Source of the DNA: an uncultured Eubacteriales bacterium
GTDB lineage: Bacteria > Bacillota > Clostridia > Christensenellales > Aristaeellaceae
NCBI GenBank assembly: GCA_902799045.1
Contig: CADBZH010000011.1
Location: 54,434-118,433 of the forward strand
Direction: 5' to 3'
DNA length: 64,000 bases
The position numbers and the translations under genes are program-made. Positions 25,557-31,873 of this stretch are shown here, piece after piece. Numbering within the stretch: position 1 is the first letter of the stretch; each line of letters starts with the position of its first letter. Below the pieces are notes generated by a model, which worked only from the letters and a program-made list of their open reading frames with translations, did not search any database and was not told where the DNA came from.

Positions 25557-25608
25557 GCCTTCCCCCCGAGGGGAAGCTGTCTGCGCGGCAGGCGGATGAG
25601 GTGTCACC
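25557..25608. repeat. Dispersed palindromic repeat, type A
   Basis: GCCTTCCCCCCGAGGGGAAG stem, CTGTCTGCGCGGCAGG, then CGGATGAGGTGTCACC. It lies in the 78-base gap between capsid and connector genes. Confidence 0.75.
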
Positions 25609-25618
25609 CTTCCCCGCC

Positions 25619-26512
25619 TCAGCTCGCCGCGACGTTCACGATGATCCCGCCCGCGCGGTTGTTCAGCTTGAACGCGCCGTAGTAATAGCGCTCGTAGTAC
25701 AGGTACTTGCCCTTGCTCTGGGCGGTGGGCTCCGACATCATCGCCACCTCGTACTTCACCGGCGCAGCCACCGCCTCCGGGTCCACGATGATCATGTTGA
25801 TCTGCACGGCGTTGCTCTTGGGGGTCCAGCCCTCGTCGAAATCGTAGGCCGACTTCATCAGCTCCGCCGGCACCTCGCGGATCGTCACGCCGTCCAGGCA
25901 GGCGATCCTGCGGTTCACGTTGCCGTCGCTGGTCCCCAGGTCCACATAGCGCGTCAGGCCGGCGGCCTGCTTCAGCACGCGATACACGGCCGGCGTCATG
26001 TAGGCGCACAGGCGGTCGCGGTTGGCGCGGGCGTTCGCCATGGCCTCCAGGTAGCTGTCCCACTTGTTCAGAATGGTCGAGCTGGTCAGCGACGTGGTGT
26101 CCGGCGTGCAGAAGCTGTAGAGCTTGGAGGCCAGGTAGGCGTCCATCTCCGGCACCTTCTGCTGCTCGGTGAAGGCCTTGGTCACGTTGGCGATGGTCGC
26201 CACCATGTCGGTCTCGTCCATGTCCATCGGGTCCACCAGCGTGTCCCACTCGCGGTCCATCTCCAGGCTCACGGCCTGCAGGCTGTTGTTCCAGTTGCGG
26301 TTGAAGGTGCCCGTCACCTGGTCGCGGTCGGTCGCCCTCGCGCCGCTGGTGGTCAGGCTGGGAATGTACATCGTGCTGCCCATGCCGGGCTTGTACAGGT
26401 TGGCGTTGTTCGCGCCCCAGATCTCCCCGAAGTAGGAGATGTAGGGGTAAGCGTCCGCCATGGCGCGGCTGTAGTCCGCCGCATAGTTCACGTTCTGCTG
26501 GGTGAATGCCAT
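25619..26512 (-). CDS. Phage major capsid protein
   Basis: 297 residues with the expected length and order (scaffold, capsid, connector). Starts MAFTQQNVNYAADYSRAMAD after AGAGAGGAAGATTGT. Middle segments YLEAMANARANRDRLCAYMTPAVYRVLKQ and C-terminal VAMMSEPTAQSKGKYLYYERYYYGAF are HK97-fold-like features of siphovirus coat proteins. It should build the icosahedral head around the scaffold. The frame is intact. Confidence 0.85.
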   Translation of the reverse strand: MAFTQQNVNYAADYSRAMADAYPYISYFGEIWGANNANLYKPGMGSTMYIPSLTTSGARATDRDQVTGTFNRNWNNSLQAVSLEMDREWDTLVDPMDMDETDMVATIANVTKAFTEQQKVPEMDAYLASKLYSFCTPDTTSLTSSTILNKWDSYLEAMANARANRDRLCAYMTPAVYRVLKQAAGLTRYVDLGTSDGNVNRRIACLDGVTIREVPAELMKSAYDFDEGWTPKSNAVQINMIIVDPEAVAAPVKYEVAMMSEPTAQSKGKYLYYERYYYGAFKLNNRAGGIIVNVAAS

Positions 26513-26611
26513 ACAATCTTCCTCTCTTTCCTCTATTTCCAGGCGGCTCTGCGCCGCGCATGGACTGAATGATCGCACCACTCCCGCGAGGGAGCGCCGC
26601 GCGGCCCGGCC

Positions 26612-27148
26612 CTATCGCCTCTGTCCGAAGCCCCAGACCTGGCTGAACTGCTCCGCCGCGCCCATCGTGCCCCGGGGCATGCTGCCGCGCGGCGCGCCGC
26701 CGAATCGCGGCAGCCTCTGGGCGCGTCCCCCGCCGATGAAGAACTCCTCATACTTCTCCCGGATCGCCGCCATCTGTTCCTCCACGGGCCGCGCCTTGTC
26801 CCCCAGGTCCAGCAGCGCGTACACCTGCTCGCGGAACTTCGGCTTCACGTCCTCAAAGGCTTCCCCTCCGATGGCGCGCAGCATGTCCCGCTCCGCCGCC
26901 ACCTGCCGGTAGACCTCCTCGTCCACGCCCTTCGGCGCGGCCAGAAGCGCTTCCTCGATCCTGGAGCGCGCCTCCGCCTCGGTCAGAAGTCCCTCCGTCG
27001 CCTCATCCACGCGACGGCGGGCTTCCTCCTCGCTCACCGTGCCCTCCACCGCCGCCCGGAGCGCCGCCTCGTGGGCCTCCAGCACGGTCTCCGCCTGATC
27101 CTCCGGCACCCCGTGCCCGATCAGGAAATCCCGGTCAAACTCCGCCAT
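26612..27148 (-). CDS. Phage scaffolding protein
   Basis: 178 residues, highly charged and helical over residues 1-130 (a long E/A/R-rich coiled segment with AALRAAVEGTVSEEEARRRVDEATEG-like periodicity), then a Gly/Arg-rich tail (GGAPRGSMPRGTMG). This is the usual profile of the internal scaffold removed after head assembly. The ATG at 27148 follows GGAGG at seven bases; a second ATG at 27154 is too close to it. No protease gene is visible nearby. Confidence 0.75.
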   Translation of the reverse strand: MAEFDRDFLIGHGVPEDQAETVLEAHEAALRAAVEGTVSEEEARRRVDEATEGLLTEAEARSRIEEALLAAPKGVDEEVYRQVAAERDMLRAIGGEAFEDVKPKFREQVYALLDLGDKARPVEEQMAAIREKYEEFFIGGGRAQRLPRFGGAPRGSMPRGTMGAAEQFSQVWGFGQRR

Positions 27149-27162
27149 GTCCATTCCTCCTC

Positions 27163-28755
27163 TCACTTTCCCAATTCTTCCGCCTTCAGCCGTTCGATCT
27201 CGGCCTCCGCCTCCTTCGGCGTCAGCCCCCGCCCATACTTCGCGTCGGTCAAAAACCGATACCGGCTCAAAAGCCCCGCCTCCACCAGCTTCACGCCCTC
27301 GGCGATGCTGGTCTGGCGATCCTGGGTCACGCCGTCGTCGAAGATCGCCTGCACGCTGTATCCGCCGGCGGCCAGGCGCTCCACCGGCTCGCCCTTCCAG
27401 CGCAGCCCGTAGAGGATCGCCACGTCGATGATGTTCCGCGCCAGGTGCTCCAGCGCCGGCGCCAGCTGGTTCTGCACGGACTTCACGGTCTTGAACGTCT
27501 TGCTGTTCTCGCTCACCACCTCGGTGGCAGTCCTCAGGCCGTTGTGGGCGTCGAAGCTGAACGTCCCCGCCGAGAATCCCAGCTGCAGGCACAGGATCGA
27601 CAGGAAGGCGTTCAGCGCCGCCACATGCTCCTCCACCCGCAGCTCCACGCTGTTGTCCTGGATGCGCAATTCGCCCGCGTCGTCGGTCGCCAGCGCCTCG
27701 TACACCCGGTCCGCCGGATCGAAGTAGCGCCGCATCTCGCCGGTGGAGGGATCGGCCACCGTCCGCACGCACCGCGCCGGCACGATGATCCGCTTCTTCC
27801 CCAGCTCAAACTCCTGCACGAAGCTGTCGTAGCAGATGTCCAGCGCCCGCAGCGTCTCCAGCGCGTTTCCGTAGAGGCTCACGCCCAGCGGGCTGTCGTC
27901 GTCCAGGTTGTTGGCGATGGGCGTGTGCCAGTAGGTGAACAGGCTGTCCGACACCCGCGCTTCCGTGTGGGCGCTCACCATCGGGTACGCCTCCTCCAGC
28001 GGATACCGCACCCCCAGGATGTCCTGCCCCGGCGCCCCGTGCCGCCCGTCCGAGCGATACGCCTCGTTGTCCACGCAGTAGGTCTCGCCGTCGCGCCGGT
28101 GCCACTCCAGCCGCGTGAAGTAATATCCGTCTCTGGCCTCCCGGGAGATGAACACGGCCTCCCTCACGCGGGCATTGTCCCACGCCGTCGGCACGAACTG
28201 ATCCGCCATGCAGTATCCGATCCGCACCCTTCCGGCGTCCTCCCCAAAGGGCTCTCCCGCAGGAATTGTCTCCTTCGCCTCCCCCGGCTCGCACCACACC
28301 TTCAACGCCGCGCCGCCCAGGGCCAGCCCCTGCTCGATCAGCTGCTGCATCTTCCCGCTGAAGGCGTTCTCCCGCAGCACCGCGTGCACAAACGCGTTCA
28401 GCGGATCGTCCTTGCCCGCCGCGCCACCGTTCATGCTCACGCGAATGTCGCACTGCTCGCTCCACACCAGCCCCGCCAGCTCCGCCGACACCGCCTTGGC
28501 CGCGTTCAGCCGGTACATCTGCCGCACCGCCTTCGGATTGGCGATCGTCGGCGCGGGCACCATGTGCCAGGGCGCGTAGCTTCCCCGATACAGCGCCTTC
28601 CAGACGAAGATCCCCTTGTCGTAAAACTGCCGGTAGGCCGGCACGCCGTCCACCTCGAAGATGTCCCTGAACGGCCGGGCCAGGCCCGTCTCCGCGCCCG
28701 CCTTCTGCATAAGGCTCCGCCCCCTCTTCCTCAAAGTTTCAAATATCTTCATCAT
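27163..28755 (-). CDS. Phage portal protein
   Basis: About 530 residues. It forms the dodecameric DNA channel at one head vertex and starts packaging with terminase. Features match SPP1-type portals: an aromatic N-terminus with RQFYDKGIFVWKALYRGSY, a beta-rich wing, the long helix region FVQEFELGKKRIIVPARCVRT, and SFDAHNGLRTATEVVSENSKTF near residue 440. Two adjacent ATGs (28755 and 28752) follow GAAGGG; the first is given. A longer frame upstream only reads through a dispersed repeat. The gene lies between terminase and scaffold as expected. Confidence 0.88.
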   Translation of the reverse strand: MMKIFETLRKRGRSLMQKAGAETGLARPFRDIFEVDGVPAYRQFYDKGIFVWKALYRGSYAPWHMVPAPTIANPKAVRQMYRLNAAKAVSAELAGLVWSEQCDIRVSMNGGAAGKDDPLNAFVHAVLRENAFSGKMQQLIEQGLALGGAALKVWCEPGEAKETIPAGEPFGEDAGRVRIGYCMADQFVPTAWDNARVREAVFISREARDGYYFTRLEWHRRDGETYCVDNEAYRSDGRHGAPGQDILGVRYPLEEAYPMVSAHTEARVSDSLFTYWHTPIANNLDDDSPLGVSLYGNALETLRALDICYDSFVQEFELGKKRIIVPARCVRTVADPSTGEMRRYFDPADRVYEALATDDAGELRIQDNSVELRVEEHVAALNAFLSILCLQLGFSAGTFSFDAHNGLRTATEVVSENSKTFKTVKSVQNQLAPALEHLARNIIDVAILYGLRWKGEPVERLAAGGYSVQAIFDDGVTQDRQTSIAEGVKLVEAGLLSRYRFLTDAKYGRGLTPKEAEAEIERLKAEELGK

Positions 28756-28790
28756 AATCCCTTCCGCGCCTTCCCTCTGCTGGGGTCCCC

Positions 28791-28880
28791 GTAGGGGCGC
28801 CGTTGCGGCGCCCGCCTCCTCAGCCTTCCCTCTGGGGAAGGCGGCTGGCCGCAGGCCAGGCGGATGAGGTCGTCCCCCCG
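28791..28880. repeat. Two dispersed palindromic repeats in series
   Basis: A GTAGGGGCGCCG-TTG-CGGCGCCC unit is followed at 28823 by a type A unit: GCCTTCCCTCTGGGGAAGGC, GGCTGGCCGCAGGCCAGG, CGGATGAGGTCGTCCCC. They fill the gap between terminase and portal genes. Confidence 0.8.
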
Positions 28881-28886
28881 TCTCCT

Positions 28887-30209
28887 TCACAACAAATACG
28901 CGATCTCCCGTTCCAGCGCGTATTCCATCGCGTCCAGGCTGTCGATATTCGTCGTGCCGTCATCCAGGCGCACGTCCTGCGTGGGCTTGCTCCGATCCCA
29001 CACCGCGTTCAGGAGCGCGTCCACGGTGTTCCGGCACTCCGCCCGCACGAAAAAACGCCCTTCCCCCATCAGCAGGCACACCGCCCGGATGCGGTCGTTG
29101 ATTGGCTTCTTCCGCGCCGACCCGACGTTCACCGGCAGCCGCGCCGCGGCTGCCGCCGCCCGCAGCCCGTTGATCAGCGTCTGCTCGGCGCTGTCGCACC
29201 AGGCGTCCGTCACCAGCCACCGCGCCTGACACCTCCGCACGAATTCCACGAAGTCCGCCGCCAGGGCGTTCGGGTTCAGCGCCTCCTGCTGCCGGTACTC
29301 ATCCAGCACCACCACGGCCCCGCCGCCGGTAAACCCCAGGCAGCAGAAGGCGTGGGCGCTCCTCCCGCCGCCGAAGTCCACGCCGATCACCGCGCTGCGG
29401 ATCCCGCCCGGGGGCATCGGATGCTCCGCCGACCCGTCCACGATGAACCGCTCCGGCGCGTCGGCGAATTGCCGGTAGATCAGCCCCTCGGCCGCCGCCC
29501 GTTCGCCCAGGATGTCCCGCCGGTACCACACCGAGCCCACGTCATACCGGCTCTCGATCTCCTTGAGCCGCTCCGGCGTGATGGTCGCGTTGTCCCGAAT
29601 CGTGAAATGCTCATACAGGAATCCGCCCGCAAGGCCATCCCTGCGATACTTGTCGATGTAATCCCGATAGATCGGCGCGCCCGGCCCACAGGGATTCAAA
29701 TCCCACAGCGTCATCGGCCTCCGCGCCGCGATCTGCCGTCCCGCCGCCACCTTCACAAAGCTGGTGCGGCTGTCCGGGCCGTCAAAGTGCTCGTTGATCT
29801 CCGTGGCGATCCACAGCCCGTAGCTGTTGCCCAGGATGCGCTTGTAGCTGTCCGAGCGCCCGCCGCCCGCGAACACCACGATCTTCTCTCCCGTCCGGGT
29901 CTGCACGAACAGCGCCTCGTTGTCGCGATACTTGCCCCATCGGCATCGCCCGCGAAACAGATTCTCCAGTCCAAAGCCGTTGCACACCCCGATGTTCAGC
30001 TTCGCGTTGGCGATGGTCGCGCCGCTGGCCAGGTGAAACCGGTCCGGCGCGGTCTCCAGGTAAGCCGCCGCGATGATGCAGTGGTCGATGGTCTTGCCGC
30101 TGCGGATCGCCCCCTCCGCCACGCACATCCGCTGCCTCAACGCCCTTCGGATGTAACGCCTGTGCTTCTCGGAGAACGCCCCCCACGGAATCGTCGCCGT
30201 CCTGCTCAT
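28887..30209 (-). CDS. Phage terminase large subunit
   Basis: 440 residues; the packaging motor and headful or cos nuclease. The ATPase part has a P-loop-like segment VAEGAIRSGKTIDH near residue 33 and WDLNPCGPGAPIY near 175. The nuclease part has SAVIGVDFGGGRSAHAF with the first catalytic Asp, LVTDAWCDSAEQTLI and a C-terminal Asp near SLDAMEYALE. The ATG at 30209 follows GGGAGA. It sits between the small-subunit candidate and the portal gene. Motifs are consistent with an active enzyme. Confidence 0.9.
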   Translation of the reverse strand: MSRTATIPWGAFSEKHRRYIRRALRQRMCVAEGAIRSGKTIDHCIIAAAYLETAPDRFHLASGATIANAKLNIGVCNGFGLENLFRGRCRWGKYRDNEALFVQTRTGEKIVVFAGGGRSDSYKRILGNSYGLWIATEINEHFDGPDSRTSFVKVAAGRQIAARRPMTLWDLNPCGPGAPIYRDYIDKYRRDGLAGGFLYEHFTIRDNATITPERLKEIESRYDVGSVWYRRDILGERAAAEGLIYRQFADAPERFIVDGSAEHPMPPGGIRSAVIGVDFGGGRSAHAFCCLGFTGGGAVVVLDEYRQQEALNPNALAADFVEFVRRCQARWLVTDAWCDSAEQTLINGLRAAAAAARLPVNVGSARKKPINDRIRAVCLLMGEGRFFVRAECRNTVDALLNAVWDRSKPTQDVRLDDGTTNIDSLDAMEYALEREIAYLL

Positions 30210-30265
30210 ACTGTCTCCCTTGTCCCTTCCCTCGGTCTTTGCAGGAGCGCCCCTCCGTCTCCCTG

Positions 30266-30314
30266 CCTCCCCACCGCAGTGGGGAGGTGGCGCGCAGCGC
30301 CGGTGGGGCTCCCC
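30266..30314. repeat. Dispersed palindromic repeat, type B
   Basis: CCTCCCCACCGCAGTGGGGAGG stem, then GGCGC-GCA-GCGCC, then GGTGGGGCTCCCC. Same type as 44963-45009 and 57992-58039. Confidence 0.8.
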
Positions 30315-30315
30315 A

Positions 30316-30372
30316 GCCTTCCCCCCTGGGAAAGGCTGCTGGCCGCAGGCCAGACGGATGAGGTCGTTCCCC
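30316..30372. repeat. Dispersed palindromic repeat, type A
   Basis: GCCTTCCCCCCTGGGAAAGGC, TGGCCGCAGGCCA, GACGGATGAGGTCGTTCCCC. With the type B unit it fills the 180-base gap between the two terminase genes. Confidence 0.8.
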
Positions 30373-30389
30373 ATCCCCCCGCCCCTCGC

Positions 30390-30659
30390 TCACTCCCTGA
30401 ATATCTCCTCCAGCGGCAACCAATCCTCCGTATCCCCGCCGCTCTCCTCGGCCATATCCCCGGCCAGATCCCGATACGCGGCGGTCAGATCCCGCAGCTT
30501 GAACAGCGTGGTCGCGCCGTCGTCCTGCGCCTTCACCTCGGTCACCGCCCCGTCCGGAATCGCGTCCGCCACCCTTTCCAGCCGCATCAGCAGCTTTTTG
30601 CGCAGCCGGGCGGCAATGCGGGCGTTGCCCTTCAATCCGCCGCCCCGCGCCCGCTTCAC
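30390..30659 (-). CDS. Possible terminase small subunit, short
   Basis: About 89 residues; a basic helical protein with ARLRKKLLMRLERVADAIP and LFKLRDLTAAYRDLAGDM. The order (upstream of the large terminase) and the TxxKLRDLTAAYxDLAGD segment suggest a small terminase subunit, but the usual N-terminal helix-turn-helix is absent. The GTG at 30659 is chosen because it lies just after the stop of the overlapping regulator gene. A TTG or an upstream GTG (30692) are alternatives. It could equally be a packaging accessory protein. Confidence 0.55.
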   Translation of the reverse strand: MKRARGGGLKGNARIAARLRKKLLMRLERVADAIPDGAVTEVKAQDDGATTLFKLRDLTAAYRDLAGDMAEESGGDTEDWLPLEEIFRE

Positions 30660-30663
30660 GCTC

Positions 30664-31047
30664 TCACCGATACTCCTCCGCCCCCTTCTCACAAGCCGCC
30701 GTCCGCGCGGAGCGCAGCGCCTGCCGGTGCAGCCGGCACGCCCAATCCTCCGAGCATCCCATCTCCCTGGCGATGCGCTGCATGCTCCAGCCGTTCAGAT
30801 ACCGGTATCGCAGCACCTCCCGATACCGCTCCTCCTCCACCGCGTCGATCGCGCCTTCCACCCGGCGCACCTTCTCGGCCAGCCTGGCCACCCGCGCCTC
30901 GATCTCCGCCGCCAGCGCCCGCATCCGCGCGCGCCCTTCCTCGCCGCAGCTCAGCCCCAGCTCCAGGTACCGCCGCTGCCGTTCGCGCAGCGCCACGATC
31001 TGCCGCTCCAGGCGCACCGCCTGGCCAAGAAATGCCGTCCCCGCCAC
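30664..31047 (-). CDS. Phage ArpU/sigma-like late transcription regulator
   Basis: 127 residues. The N-terminal 75 residues are a charged coiled region. The C-terminal part holds a sigma-70 region 4-like helix-turn-helix, LRYRYLNGWSMQRIAREMGCSEDWACRLHRQALR, as in ArpU, RinA and DUF1492-type regulators that turn on late (packaging and structural) genes in Firmicutes phages. The start is a GTG at 31047 after AAAGGG at seven bases. It is the first gene of the leftward operon and faces the divergent repressor, fitting a late activator. Confidence 0.78.
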   Translation of the reverse strand: MAGTAFLGQAVRLERQIVALRERQRRYLELGLSCGEEGRARMRALAAEIEARVARLAEKVRRVEGAIDAVEEERYREVLRYRYLNGWSMQRIAREMGCSEDWACRLHRQALRSARTAACEKGAEEYR

Positions 31048-31086
31048 GCAATCGCCCTTTCTTCACTGATTCCTGTTCAATTTGTC

Positions 31087-31100
31087 CAATAGTCTGAACA
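31087..31100 (-). promoter_or_regulatory. Probable repressor operator, copy 1
   Basis: CAATAGTCTGAACA is an exact inverted copy of 31152-31165. It lies upstream of the leftward phage operon, with a possible minus-strand -10 TATAGT at 31106-31111. Confidence 0.7.
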
Positions 31101-31142
31101 CCAATACTATAGGGCGCTCTCCCGCCGATCTTGCCTTTCTCC

Positions 31143-31171
31143 TTGACAAATTGTTCAGACTATTGTACAAT
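31143..31171 (+). promoter_or_regulatory. Promoter of the XRE repressor with operator copy 2 in its spacer
   Basis: TTGACA (31143-31148) and TACAAT (31166-31171) are 17 bases apart. The operator TGTTCAGACTATTG (31152-31165) fills the spacer up to the -10, so bound repressor would block RNA polymerase: a self-limiting arrangement as in phage repressors. Confidence 0.82.
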
Positions 31172-31203
31172 CTGGTCAAAGAACAGTCTCAGGAGGTCCT
31201 CTC

Positions 31204-31737
31204 ATGTTGATTCCCAACCTCTCCGCGCGGCTGGCCGAGCGCCGCCTCACCCTCTCCAGAGTTTCCGCCGACACCGGCATCTCCCGCACCACCCTCACCG
31301 CCCTCACGAACGGCAGCGCAAAGGGCGTCCAGTTTGATACGCTGAACGCCCTCTGCCAATACCTGAACGCCACTCCCGACGATCTTTTCCTCTATCGTCC
31401 CTTCGATCTCACCGCCTTCGCCGCCGGCGATCCCGGCCCCTCCCGGGTCGAATTCACGCTCCGCCGCGCCGGACGGCGGGACGAGCGCCACGCCCTGAAC
31501 TGCGAGGTGCAATACCTCCCTTCGTCCGGCGCGCCTGTCCTGGACGCCCTCCGCGTCCGCCTCACCGTGCCCCCGGACGATCCCGACGCCCCCGCCTTCG
31601 TCCGGCTCCTTCGCGCGCTTCCCGCCCCGGCCCTGGCCGATCTCGAGCTTCAGATCCTCCGCGCCTTCGACGCGAAGGTCGACCCCTCCCTCGCCCCCGA
31701 CGACTACACCCCGGACCTGCTCTGGCCCTGGCAATGA
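31204..31737 (+). CDS. XRE-family (Cro/CI-type) transcriptional regulator
   Basis: 177 residues. The N-terminal helix-turn-helix (about 5-60) is LAERRLTLSRVSADTGISRTTLTAL, of the Cro/CI class with short YozG-like domain. The rest is a beta-rich region without a visible RecA-type cleavage site. AGGAGGT precedes the ATG at good spacing. It is divergent from the phage-like operon. A 14-base operator occurs in its own promoter and, inverted, before the phage operon, so it probably represses both. Lack of an Ala-Gly cleavage motif means induction by RecA-stimulated self-cleavage is not evident. Confidence 0.82.
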   Translation: MLIPNLSARLAERRLTLSRVSADTGISRTTLTALTNGSAKGVQFDTLNALCQYLNATPDDLFLYRPFDLTAFAAGDPGPSRVEFTLRRAGRRDERHALNCEVQYLPSSGAPVLDALRVRLTVPPDDPDAPAFVRLLRALPAPALADLELQILRAFDAKVDPSLAPDDYTPDLLWPWQ

Positions 31738-31763
31738 CGCCCCCGGCCCCCTTGTGCCGGGTA

Positions 31764-31793
31764 TTGACAACCTCTCCCGTTTGATGCTACAAT
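31764..31793 (+). promoter_or_regulatory. Promoter of the AAA+ gene
   Basis: TTGACA (31764-31769) and TACAAT (31788-31793), spacing 18, a near-consensus housekeeping promoter 80 bases before the ATG at 31874. The gene is therefore transcribed on its own as well as possibly by read-through from the repressor gene. Confidence 0.82.
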
Positions 31794-31873
31794 TAACATG
31801 AAGGTAATTTTTCTCAAATCCAACTGAAATCGCCGCATCATTCAAAAAACGCCCCAAAAATGGAGGTCAAATC

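Noticed and set aside
28803-31097. 764-residue plus-strand open frame
   Set aside because: Antisense of terminase genes and repeats; no start signal, composition unlike protein.
14644-31204. Prophage attachment sites or tRNA target at either end
   Set aside because: No tRNA gene and no clear direct repeat pair near 16.2 and 31.1-31.8 kb was found by eye; a computed repeat search would be needed.
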